Part shown: positions 1 through 8,735 of the stretch, in pieces | Layout: each line of letters starts with the position of its first letter | How positions within the stretch are numbered: the first letter of the stretch is position 1 | Assembly: GCF_042767895.1 (NCBI RefSeq) | Contig: NC_091567.1 | Coordinates: 692,241-724,740 of the forward strand | DNA from: Penaeus vannamei | Taxonomy: Eukaryota > Arthropoda > Malacostraca > Decapoda > Penaeidae | Direction of reading: 5' to 3' | DNA: 32,500 bases | The notes under the pieces: generated by a model | What the model saw: only the letters and a program-made list of their open reading frames with translations | Database searches by the model: none | What the model was told of the DNA's origin: nothing | Made by a program: the position numbers and the translations under genes

Positions 1-95
1 AAGCCCAGGGAAGGCAGTGGACCGAGTGAAGCCCTAATGAAACCTCCTGTGTCCGGTGCAAGGGACACGGTAAGCTTAGCCAGGGATCACGGGAG
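1..95. other. Unique sequence at left edge
   Basis: This is non-repetitive sequence with no supported gene. It contains a small inverted repeat, GTGTCC (49-54) and GGACAC (63-68), with an 8-nt loop. Nothing else is recognisable. Confidence 0.4.
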
Positions 96-530
96 GAGGC
101 GAGGGCGGCGGCGGGGAGGGGGAGTGGGAGAAACCGAAGGAGAAGGGGGAGGGAGGAAGGAGGAGAGGGGGAGGAGGAAGGAGGAGAGGGGGGAGGAGGA
201 GGAGGGGGAGGGGGGAGGAGGGAGGAGGAGGAGGGGGGAGGAGGAGGGGGGAGGAGGAGGAGGAGGAGGGAGGAGGGAGGGGGAGGAGGGGGAGGGGAGG
301 GGGAGGAGGGAGGAAGAAGGAGGAAGGAGGAGAGGGGAGGGAGGAAGAGGAGGGAGGAAGAAGGAGGAAGGAGGAGAGGAGGAGGAGGGGGAAGGATGAG
401 GAGGGGGAGGAAGAAACCGAAGGAGGAGGGGGAGGAAGAAGGAGGAAGCAGGAGAGGGGGGGAGGAGGAGGAAGGAGGGAGGAGGGAGAGAAGGAGGAAG
501 GATGAGAGAGAGAGGAAGAGAGAAGAGAGA

Positions 531-532
<2 letters not shown>
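96..532. repeat. GGA/GGGA-rich homopurine tract
   Basis: The + strand is almost pure purine, built of degenerate GAGG, GGGA and AAGGAGG words. Open frames through it encode Glu/Gly/Arg polymers (or Ser/Pro/Leu on the other strand) and are not genes. Long homopurine DNA of this kind can form triplex (H-DNA) and, where G runs cluster, G-quadruplexes. Confidence 0.9.

Positions 533-580
<48 letters not shown>
533..580. repeat. (GA)n microsatellite
   Basis: An uninterrupted GA dinucleotide repeat, flanked on the left by the GGA-rich tract and on the right by an A/G-rich unique stretch (581-700). Confidence 0.95.
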
Positions 581-583
<3 letters not shown>

Positions 584-819
584 GAGAGGATAAGAAGATA
601 AGGAGATCGGACTTGGGAGGAAGTGAGGTGGAACAAGAAGTCAAGTTCGATAAAAACGAAGGAAGAAGAAAAAGAAAACAACAACATCAAGAACAGGTTC
701 TAAGAGGAAGGGATACGGAGGGAGGGGAGAGGGGGGTAGGGGGAGGGGAGAGGAGGGAGGAGAGCTTAAGTGGGGGGGAGGTGTTGATGTGGTGTTGTGG
801 CAGCATGAGGTGCAGAAGA

Positions 820-1375
<556 letters not shown>

Positions 1376-1496
1376 ATTCAGGGAAGCGATCTGATTGTTT
1401 TGAGTGACGTCGGCAGGGAGGTTTTCTTGTGTGTATGTGTGGCTGTGTACGCGCGTTTATGTATGTATGTATGTACGCATATATTTTTGTAAAAAT

Positions 1497-1497
<1 letters not shown>

Positions 1498-1586
<89 letters not shown>

Positions 1587-1614
1587 ACATACACACATAC
1601 ACACACACACACAC
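1498..1614. repeat. (AC)n microsatellite with ATAC interruptions
   Basis: Pure AC to about 1580, then ACACAT-type interruptions. The left flank 1430-1497 is GT/GTAT-rich, so the flank and the array are complementary in composition and could fold back. Confidence 0.95.
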
Positions 1615-1689
1615 GCAGATGATGCAATAGAGGGAGGGATGGAAATAAAGAGAGGGTCAGAGGGAGAAGAGAAGAATTGATTGAAAGAA

Positions 1690-1788
1690 AAAAGCAGAGA
1701 GAGAGAGAAAGAGAAAGATAGAGATAGAGATAGAGATAGAAGGAGAGAGAGAGAGAAAGCAAAAGAGATGGAGAAAGAGAGGAAGATA

Positions 1789-1844
<56 letters not shown>

Positions 1845-1960
1845 AAAAGAGAAAGATAGAGATAGAGATAGAGATAGAGATAGAAGGAGAGAGAGAGAGA
1901 AAGCAAAAGAGATAGAGAAAGAGAGAAAGATAGAGATAGAGGGAGAGAGAGAGACGATCA
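1690..1960. repeat. Compound GA/GATA repeat with an internal duplication
   Basis: Mixed GAGA, GATAGA and AAAGC words. A segment starting AAAGATAGAGATAG and running through AAGGAGAGAG to AAAGCAAAAGAG occurs near 1713-1792 and again near 1851-1940, indicating duplication of a compound block about 140 bp apart. Confidence 0.85.
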
Positions 1961-2024
1961 AGAGAGAAAAAGCGAGCCACACCTTCCGATAAAATCATTT
2001 ACGCTTGATTCATCACTCCACGCT

Positions 2025-2039
2025 CCCCCCCCCCCCCCC
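2025..2039. repeat. Poly(C) run
   Basis: Fifteen consecutive C in a short unique stretch (1970-2130). Confidence 0.9.
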
Positions 2040-2189
2040 GCCAAGGCTTCTCCGGGGATGGGGCGGAGACGATCAAAAGGCGCTCGATTCCGCCCGGGAT
2101 GACTCCGCCCCCTCCTCCTCTCTGTCTACGTCTGTCTGTCAGGCGCTTTCTCTTTGGATCTCCCTATATCTCCCTATCTGCCTGTTTGT

Positions 2190-2910
2190 CTGTCTGTCTG
2201 TCTCTCTCCTTCTCCCTCTCTCTTCCTCCCTCCCTCTCTCCCTCCCTCTACCTTCCCTCAAAATACCCTCGCTCCTAGTCTCTCTTATCCTTCCCTTTAC
2301 TTTCTTTCCCACTTCCTGTGCAGTCTCTCCCTGTTACTCCCCTGCAGTCGTCCTTCACCTTACTCTCCCTACTCCCTGTGCCCTCTCTCTCTTGGCTCCC
2401 TCCGTCCGTTCCCTCACCTCATCCCCACTCCCTGTGCCCTCTCTCTACTTAACTCCCTCCGTCCCCACACCCTCTCCCCCTCCCTTTTCCGTCCCCACAC
2501 CCCCTCCCCACTCTCTCCCTCCCTCCCCACTCCCTCCCTCCGTCCCCACACCCCCACCCCACTCCCTCCCCACTCCTTCCCTCCGACCCCACACCCCTCC
2601 CCACTCCCTCCCTACTCCTTCCCTCCCTCCCCACCCCTACCCCACTCCCTCCCTCCGTCTCCCCACTCCCTCCCCACTTCTTCCCTCCGTCCACACCCCC
2701 CCTCCCCCACTCCCATCCTCCGTCCCCTCACCCCCACCCCCACTCCCTCCCTCCGTCTCCCCACCCCCTCCCCACTCCCTCCCTCCGTCTCCCCACTCCC
2801 TCCCCACTTCTTCCCTCCGTCCACACCCCCTCCCCACTCCTTCCCTCCCTCCGACCCCACACCCCCTCCCCACTACCTCCCCCCGTCCCCACACCCCACT
2901 CCCCACTCCC
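2190..2910. repeat. Pyrimidine tract with CCCCACTCCCTCC minisatellite
   Basis: The strand composition switches to almost pure pyrimidine. From about 2440 it is a degenerate minisatellite of CCCCACTCCCTCC and CCGTCC/CCACACC words. One longer block (CTCCCTCCGTCTCCCCACTC followed by CCTCCCCACTTCTTCCCTCC and CGTCCACACC) appears near 2648-2700 and again near 2780-2830, about 134 bp apart. Pro/Ser/Leu-rich open frames here are not genes. Confidence 0.85.
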
Positions 2911-3079
2911 CGCGACGGCTGTGGCGAACGGTGATGCAAAGAAACGGAGCAGGCATGAAATGGAGCCATCTAAAAGTCCTTTGAAGTGGGATTAGTTGTC
3001 GGGGAGGTTAGCGCGAGAGAGAGAGAAAAAAGGAGTGGGGAGAGAAGTGGTTGTTTGAAATATGAAGAGTCGGGAGTGT

Positions 3080-3290
3080 TGAGGAAGGAGGAGGAGGTGA
3101 TGGGGGGGGGGAAGGAAGGGAGGAGGTGGGGAGGGGGAGGGAGGAGGGGTGAGAGGGGAGGGGGTGAGAGGTAAGGGGGGTGAGAGGTAAGGGGGGAGAG
3201 GTGGGAGGGAGGGGGAGGAAAGGGAGGGGAGGGGGAGTGAGGGAGGAGGTGGGAGAACAGGGAGGAAAGGAGGATAGGAAGAGATGAAAG
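3080..3290. repeat. G-rich purine tract
   Basis: GGGAGG, GGTGAGAGG and GGAGGTGGG words in a degenerate pattern; many G runs of 4-8. Confidence 0.85.
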
Positions 3291-3408
3291 AGAAGAAGAG
3301 TATTATATACAGAACGACAATCCATCGAGATACTGGGTAAAAATGTTTGGAAAAAAGGAAGAATCAGCGACGAAAGAGAGAGAGAGAGAGGAAATAGGAT
3401 GAAATAAG

Positions 3409-3420
3409 GACAGACAGACC

Positions 3421-3498
<78 letters not shown>

Positions 3499-3499
3499 G
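3409..3499. repeat. (CAGA)n tetranucleotide repeat
   Basis: About 22 units, nearly perfect after one interruption at 3420. It is directly followed by an (AC)n array. Confidence 0.95.
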
Positions 3500-3503
3500 G
3501 CAT

Positions 3504-3569
3504 ACACACACACACACACACGCACACGCACACCCACACCCACGCACACGCACACGCACACGCACACGC

Positions 3570-3601
<32 letters not shown>
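3504..3601. repeat. (AC)n with CGCACA and CCCACA variants
   Basis: An AC repeat in which the middle (3520-3575) carries regular ACGC and ACCC variants. The unique stretch 3602-3745 follows, with no gene seen. Confidence 0.95.
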
Positions 3602-3822
3602 CGGCTCACGAGAAGACGGCCATGGAGCAAGAGAGCTGTTGCACAACCTCTTAAGGGTGTGTGCAGTGAAATCCCCAAGAAAGAGTGACTCCATCTTGTA
3701 GAAACACCAAAGGATTGTTTGTGGGAAGAGTGGAGAGGAAGGGAGAAGGGGGGGGGGGGAGGGAGGGAAGAGGCAGAGGAGGGGTAGGGGAGAGGATAGG
3801 AGGGAGAGGGAGATGGATATGT

Positions 3823-3865
3823 ATGTGTTTGTGTTTGTGTTTGTGTTTGTGTTTGTGTTTGTGTT

Positions 3866-3870
<5 letters not shown>
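3823..3870. repeat. (TGTGTT)n hexanucleotide repeat
   Basis: Seven or eight units of TGTGTT, merging into GT and then GA. Confidence 0.9.
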
Positions 3871-3876
<6 letters not shown>

Positions 3877-3952
<76 letters not shown>

Positions 3953-3957
3953 GAGAA
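3877..3957. repeat. (GA)n microsatellite
   Basis: Nearly perfect GA from 3877 to 3946, with a GACAGA break at its end. The flank 4010-4120 is CCCT-rich. Confidence 0.95.
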
Positions 3958-4120
3958 AGATAAAGAAAAGGATGTTATTCTAGCGATACCAGAGTCTAAA
4001 AAAAAACTATCTCCCCCCCTTTCCCCCTTCCCCCTTCCCCTCCCCCGTCCCATTCTTATCTCCTCACCTCCTCCCTCTCCCCTTTTCTAACCCCCCCCTC
4101 CTCCCACCCCCCATTCCGTC

Positions 4121-4230
4121 CACTCTCCCGACATCTCCCTCTCTGGACGCGTTCGGGGGAAAAACATCCGTGGCCAGAGTGCTGAAGCGCCGGTGGATGG
4201 CTCTTATCTTCATGGGGGTGTTGGCGATAA
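4121..4230. other. Unique island with a divergent GATA pair
   Basis: Non-repetitive sequence between a C-rich and a G-rich tract. CTTATC (4203-4208) and GATAAG (4226-4231) form inverted GATA-factor-type sites 17 nt apart. No open frame of interest. Regulatory meaning is inferred from motif words only. Confidence 0.3.
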
Positions 4231-4231
4231 G

Positions 4232-4357
4232 GGGAGAGAGGGGAGGGGGTGAGGGGGGAGAGAAGGGGGAGGGGGTGGGGGGAGAGGGGAAGGGGTGGGG
4301 GGAGAGGGGAGGGGGGTGGGGGAGAGAGAAGGGAGGGGGTGACTGACTGACTGACTG
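4232..4357. repeat. GGGGAGAGG tract ending in (GACT)n
   Basis: GGGGTGGGGGGAGAGGGGA-type units repeat several times, followed by four GACT units at 4341-4357. Confidence 0.85.
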
Positions 4358-4369
4358 TCACAGGCACAT

Positions 4370-4560
4370 AAACAGAAATTTCAAATAATCAAAATACGCA
4401 AATAAATATCTCAGTTTGTACCATTCAAGTGATATAAAAATTATAGTATAAAAAAAGCTCTTTGAAATCTGCGTAATTGATATACAAAAATAAACCAAAC
4501 AGACACCGAAGAACACAAGAAAATGTTATGATAGAACACGTGGAAAAAACAAATTAATTA
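4370..4560. other. AT-rich unique sequence
   Basis: Non-repetitive A/T-rich sequence. A TATAAAAA word occurs at 4432-4439, but no initiator at the right spacing stands out, so I do not call a promoter. No coding potential. Confidence 0.4.
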
Positions 4561-4578
4561 GTGTCAAGGCTTTAGTTC

Positions 4579-4690
4579 CAGGTGAGGTTTCAGTGGTCAC
4601 CTGTTCGCCCAGGTGTGCGTAGTAAGCCTAAGGCCTCCCGCACACCTGTAGCTCATTATAATCTTATTCATGCCTTTCTTCTTACAGGTG
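4579..4690. promoter_or_regulatory. Cluster of five CAGGTG/CACCTG E-boxes
   Basis: CAGGTG at 4579-4584, CACCTG at 4598-4603, CAGGTG at 4610-4615, CACCTG at 4643-4648 and CAGGTG at 4685-4690: five copies of the same hexamer class in 112 bp, 740-850 bp upstream of the Groucho start codon. This is the word bound by Snail/Scratch/ZEB zinc fingers and by proneural bHLH dimers. Sites are seen directly; function is inferred. Confidence 0.5.
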
Positions 4691-4859
4691 TTTCGAAACA
4701 GATCATTCAATCCAGTTATCCAAAGAATAAAGAGGAAAAGAAAAGAGAGAGAGAAAGAAAAAAAATATATATCAGAAAGAAAGAAAAGAGAAATAAAGGT
4801 CATTTTGTCATTAGTTTTTGTTCGTCTCGAAATCGAGTGTGGTGTTTCCAAGTCTCGTT

Positions 4860-4889
4860 CTTTCCGCCACGTCGCGAGTGGACGGAAAG
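4860..4889 (+). promoter_or_regulatory. Stem-loop, 11-bp stem
   Basis: CTTTCCG (4860-4866) pairs with CGGAAAG (4883-4889), and CCAC (4867-4870) pairs with GTGG (4878-4881). There is a single bulged A (4882) and a 7-nt loop GTCGCGA. It is 541 nt upstream of the start codon. It could act as an RNA hairpin in the 5' leader or as a palindromic protein site in DNA. Confidence 0.4.
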
Positions 4890-4979
4890 GCGCGAGTGTG
4901 TTTGTGTTTGCTGACGGGACAACATGGATGCGTTAATTGCTGCCAGGTACGGAGAGGTGTCGCCGCCGTCGTCGTCGTC

Positions 4980-4993
4980 GTTGCCATGGTAAC
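4980..4993. promoter_or_regulatory. RFX-type X-box
   Basis: GTTGCCATGGTAAC matches the X-box consensus of RFX/DAF-19 factors, two half-sites GTTGCC and GGTAAC with a 2-bp AT spacer; the halves differ from perfect dyad symmetry at one position. It is 437 bp upstream of the start codon, next to a short (GTC)n run. Confidence 0.5.
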
Positions 4994-5027
4994 GGTGTGT
5001 GTGGTTCCCCTCATCGGCACCATGAAT

Positions 5028-5033
5028 CACGTG
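5028..5033. promoter_or_regulatory. CACGTG E-box
   Basis: TCACGTGTC; CACGTG is bound by several bHLH classes, including Hairy/E(spl)-type repressors (which recruit Groucho) and Myc/Max. A single hexamer is weak evidence. Confidence 0.3.
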
Positions 5034-5059
5034 TCTAGTATAACCTCGTGAGGGTAGTG

Positions 5060-5370
5060 TGAACGAAGGAAGAGAAGAGAAAAAAAGTAGAGGAAAAGAG
5101 ATAGGAAAAGAAAAATAGAGAGAGAAAAAAGAGAGAGAGAAGGTGAAATAAGCGTGAGAAGATTGAGAAAAGTAAAGAAAGAAAAAAACAAAGCAAAAAA
5201 ACAACAGGAAAGGCTCTAGGAAGTGACGACGAAGAAGAAGAACAACAACAACAGCTTCACTCTCGCCTCCCTCCCCCTCCTCCTCCTCCTCCTCCTCCTC
5301 TCCCCCCCTTAGCCTCCCCTCGAAGGAGATATCACCCCCTCCCTCCCTCCCCCTCCTCCCCCCCCTTCCG
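5060..5370 (+). other. Probable promoter-proximal/5' leader sequence
   Basis: A-rich purine sequence (5060-5250) changes to a (CTC)n and CCT-rich tract (5255-5370) before the start codon. The stretch just upstream of the ATG is GC-rich. It could be 5'UTR or promoter; the start of transcription is not visible. Confidence 0.4.
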
Positions 5371-5396
5371 ACCGATCCCCCAGCACGTCGGGAGAT

Positions 5397-5429
5397 TGAC
5401 ACGAGAGTCCTCCGCCCGGCCGCACCACC
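5397..5429 (+). promoter_or_regulatory. Translation start context of groucho exon 1
   Basis: An in-frame stop (TGA, 5397-5399) is followed by 30 nt with no ATG and then CACCACCATG, with A at -3. This sets the annotated start. The preceding sequence 5255-5370 is a CT/CCT-rich tract that would form a pyrimidine-rich 5' leader if the transcript starts upstream of it; the transcription start itself cannot be fixed by eye. Confidence 0.7.
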
Positions 5430-5486
5430 ATGTACCCAGCGGCCATGAACGCGGCGGTGGCTGCTGCTGCCGCGAGCCGTCACCCG
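5430..5486 (+). CDS. gro: Groucho/TLE corepressor, coding part of exon 1 (N-terminus)
   Basis: This exon encodes 19 residues, MYPAAMNAAVAAAAASRHP, and ends in phase 0 at a strong donor (CCG followed by GTGAGT). The start at 5430 has A at -3 (ACCATG), and an in-frame TGA at 5397-5399 lies 33 nt upstream, so this is the first possible Met in frame; a second in-frame ATG lies at codon 6. Groucho/TLE proteins typically start MYP or MFP, followed within a few residues by RHP, and the MYP start and SRHP end here match that. The Ala-rich stretch between them (residues 4-15) is extra compared with the short vertebrate TLE start and is coded by mixed GCN codons. Groucho/TLE proteins are nuclear corepressors with no DNA binding of their own; Hairy/E(spl), Runt, TCF, Engrailed-type and other factors recruit them. 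On its own this exon would be weak evidence; the identification rests on its phase-compatible junction with exon 2. Confidence 0.88.
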
Positions 5487-5539
5487 GTGAGTTTGGCGGT
5501 ATGTACCACGGGGTGTCCATCGTACGCACTAACAGCAAA

Positions 5540-5592
5540 TGGCACTCACACTTGGCACTCACACACGGCACTCAGACATGACACTCACACAG
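5540..5592. repeat. Short GGCACTCACAC minisatellite
   Basis: Four degenerate copies of (T/C)GGCACTCACAC directly after exon 1, at about 13-bp spacing. Confidence 0.6.
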
Positions 5593-5734
5593 GCGCAGAC
5601 AGAGGGTGTTGGACAGGCACTCATACGATCTCTTGTATTTTTTTCTTCTTTATGGGCCTTTGGGGGCAATCTTTCTTTTAGATTCTTGCTATTGTCTCTG
5701 TTGTCACTATCTTTCTCCTTTCTTCTGTCTCTCG

Positions 5735-5950
<216 letters not shown>

Positions 5951-6039
5951 CACGTCACACACACAAAGAGACCATAATACCAAGAAAAATAATATACACA
6001 CATGCAAAATATGCAGCAGTGTTATTACACTTCCACTAA

Positions 6040-6150
6040 CCACTTCTCATGTTTATGTTCATGTTGTCAGGCTGCGGGAAGAGCTAGCTGTGGTTAGCCC
6101 TCATTATTTAAGAGATTGAAGTCATTTTCCCATCTGTTGTGAGGCTGGCT
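6040..6150. other. Unique island with a RUNX-type word
   Basis: Non-repetitive; contains TGTGGTTA (6089-6096), the Runt/RUNX recognition word. No coding potential. Confidence 0.3.
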
Positions 6151-6335
6151 AACCGGGGAGGGTGGTGGGGAGGGAGGGAAGGGAGGGTAAAGGGAGGGTA
6201 AAGGGAGGGAGGGAGGGTAAAAGGTGGGAGGGAAGAGGTAAGGGTAGAGGGAGGGAGGGAGGGGGTAAGGGTACAGGGAAGGAAGGAGGGAGGGTAAAGG
6301 GAGGGAAGGGGGAGGAAGGGGAAGGAGAGCCTTGC
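6151..6335. repeat. GGGAGGGTAAA minisatellite, block 1
   Basis: Degenerate 11-13 bp units of the form AGGGAGGGTAAAG, related to the units at 6720-6940. Confidence 0.8.
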
Positions 6336-6700
6336 TTATATTTAAGGAATAGAATAAATAGTGATGTGTTTTCTTTTTTCTCTTTCTCTCTCCTCGGATT
6401 TTTAAACATGTATTTCTTTGTTTTTCTTCTTCATTTTTTGTGTGCGAGTGGGGATGGGGTAGGGGGTATGTGGGTATGGGGGGAGGTCATTGCGTTGCGG
6501 GTTTTCGTGGCTTTTCGTTCTTGTCTGTTTTGTGTTTCTCCTTCTTTCGTGGTGGTTTGTTGTTGTCTTCCTCGTTTCTTCCTCCTTCGTGGTGGGTTCT
6601 TACGGCCCTGTGTGTGTATAGTTGCGCGGACGCACACGCACGCGCATGGGCCTACCTTTTTCCCTCCAAACAAACATGGATAGACGGAGAGAGAGGGAGG
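6336..6700. other. Unique T-rich sequence
   Basis: Contains T-rich and TTCTTC stretches and a GC-rich end with CGCACACGCACGCGCATG. No gene recognised. An open frame (MVGREG to NKHG) spans it only because the purine repeat on its left is open. Confidence 0.5.
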
Positions 6701-7012
6701 AAGAAGAAGGGGAAGAGGAGGAAGGGGGGAAGGGAAAGGGAGGGCAAGGAGGGAAGGGAAGGGAGGGTAAGGGGGGAAGGGGGAGAAGGGAAAGGGAGGG
6801 TAAGGAGGGAAGGGGAGAAAGGGAGGAGGGTAAGGTGGAAGGGGATAAAGGAAAGGGAGGGTAAGGGGGACGGGGTGAAGGGGAGGAGGAGGGTAAAGGG
6901 GACCAGGGAGGAAGGGAATAGGGAGGGTAAGGGGCACAGGAGGAGGAGGGGGAGGAGGAGGTGGAGCTGGATGGGAGGGGAAGGGGAGGAGTAGGAAGTG
7001 GGGGGGGGTAGG
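6700..7012. repeat. GGGAGGGTAAGG minisatellite, block 2
   Basis: At least seven degenerate GGGTAAG-containing units of variable length, sharing the GGAGGGTAA core with block 1. Confidence 0.8.
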
Positions 7013-7019
7013 GGAAGCT

Positions 7020-7358
7020 TGACAAATGGCCGCTCGGACCAGCTTGACGGCCATTACCGGGTAAATGCACGTCACTAAAACCCAATATGTTTTGTAGTAC
7101 TTCGCGCTAAATGGGCGTTTTACGGGGCTACAATTTCGGCGTGTGTTTTCATTGTAGGGCGCCGGGCTTAGAGTTCATCTGTCTCCCCCGGGCGGACGGT
7201 TTTTTTATCCTATTTTTTTATTTATTTATTTATTTACCCGTGGCGCTGCTGGTCGCTTTGGATGGGACTTTTTTTCTCTCTATTTTTTATTTATTTTTCA
7301 GTGTACGGGAGCCTATTGTTGAGAAAGAGGACGCGGTGAAATGTATACACATACATAC

Positions 7359-7360
<2 letters not shown>
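7020..7360. other. Unique island with an inverted GGCCATT pair
   Basis: AATGGCCG (7025-7032) and CGGCCATT (7048-7055) are perfect 8-bp inverted arms. Each contains the GCCAT core of Pho/YY1. GCACGTCAC follows (CRE-like half). The rest (7200-7350) has TTTA repeats. No gene seen. Confidence 0.4.

Positions 7361-7416
<56 letters not shown>
7361..7416. repeat. (GT)n microsatellite
   Basis: Perfect GT repeat, preceded by ATACATACAT. Confidence 0.95.
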
Positions 7417-7417
<1 letters not shown>

Positions 7418-7479
7418 CTGTAGGGTAAAAAATGATTTGTATAGTTTGTTGTTTTTTTCATGTGTATATGGCGAAGTGA

Positions 7480-7920
7480 GAGCAGAGGGTAGGGGGTGGG
7501 GGGTTAGTGTAGGGGCCCTGGATGGAGGAAGGGGGGGAGGGGTAGGTCCTGATAGGCAGATACATCCGGTTTGGCGAGTTGGCTTTTGAGTAATTTTCTC
7601 TCTTTTTGTAGATTGGGGATGAAGTTGGGTAGGAACGTTGGGGTTGGGGGTTAGGGAGGGGGCCTCAGGGTTAGGGAGAAGCGTTGGGGTTGGGGGTTGG
7701 AGGTCGGGGAATGGCCCTTGGGTTAGGGAGGGGCCTTGGGGTTGGGTTAGGGAGCGAGGTTGGGGTTGGGGAGAAGAATTGGGGTTGGGGTGAAAAATTG
7801 GGGTTGGGGAGAGGGGTTGGGGATGGGCTTATTGGCTGGGAGTGGGGATGCACCTTAGGTTTTTGGTGATGCGTTGGGGTTGGGGGTTGGGGAGGGGAGA
7901 GGGGTTGGGGAGGGGGTGTT
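7480..7920. repeat. TTGGGG/TTAGGG-like G-rich minisatellite
   Basis: Repeated GGGGTTGGGG and GGGTTAGGGA words, densest at 7635-7915. They resemble telomere words but are irregular and mixed with GGAG units, so I read this as a G-rich minisatellite with strong quadruplex potential on the + strand. Confidence 0.75.
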
Positions 7921-8000
7921 GGCATGTCATTTGTTCGTTTCGTAAAAAAATGAAAGGAATGAAAGAAATTTGATTTTTCCACCTTTCCCTCGGTGGTGTG

Positions 8001-8001
8001 A

Positions 8002-8094
<93 letters not shown>

Positions 8095-8205
8095 AAAACA
8101 AGAGAGAAAGAAAATCAAACGAGAACGAGAGAAAGAAAGAGAGAAAGAAAAAAGCGAACGAAGGAAAGAAAGGAGAGAGGAAGTGCGCACGGGAGGGGGA
8201 AGGGA
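8001..8205. repeat. (GA)n array plus GAAA/GAAC-rich tail
   Basis: GA repeat 8001-8094 with one GAAAGA break, followed by a degenerate AGAAAG purine tail. Confidence 0.95.
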
Positions 8206-8224
8206 GGGAGGGGGGGAGGGGGGA

Positions 8225-8400
8225 GCGGCGCCCCATGTTATCTCGAGCCCCGTGTCACAACAGCGCGGCGCCCGGGCACGCAGCCGGGGGTTTTACTGCC
8301 GAGTTTACGCTCAAAAATACTTTCTGAGCTTAATAGCATTCCTTTCACAACCTGCCGAGGCTGGGGGAGGCGGGGCTCCTCCCTGGGATTGGCCCGCGCC
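8225..8400. other. CpG-rich unique island in intron 1
   Basis: GC-rich, non-repetitive sequence with many CpG (CGGCGCC, GCGCGGCGCCCGGGC), an Sp/KLF-like GAGGCGGGGC (8367-8376) and an inverted CCAAT (ATTGG, 8390-8394). It could be an internal promoter or enhancer. No exon is visible. Confidence 0.35.
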
Positions 8401-8643
8401 GCCTCCCCTCTCTCGTCTCCTCTCTCCTCTCTCTCTTGTCTCTCCTCTCTCTCTTGTCTCTCCTCTCTCTTCTCTCTCTCGTCTCTCTCTCGTCTCTCTC
8501 TCCTCTCTCTCTCTCATCTTAGCTCTCCTTCCCTCTCTCATCTTCGTTCTCCTCTCTCTTCTCTCTCTCCTCTCTCTCTCTCGTCTCCTCTCTCCTATCT
8601 CCTCTCTCCTCTCTCCTCTCTCTCTCTCGTCTCTCTCGTCTCT

Positions 8644-8735
<92 letters not shown>

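Noticed and set aside
3409..3499. CRISPR-like array (also 30840-31060)
   Set aside because: These are direct tetranucleotide repeats without spacers, in a eukaryotic intronic or upstream context.
4432..4439. TATA box TATAAAAA
   Set aside because: It lies in general AT-rich DNA about 1 kb from the start codon with no initiator at the expected spacing; chance occurrence is likely.
7635..7915. Interstitial telomere
   Set aside because: The units are irregular (TTGGGG, TTAGGGA, GGAG mixed) and do not match the TTAGG arthropod telomere repeat.
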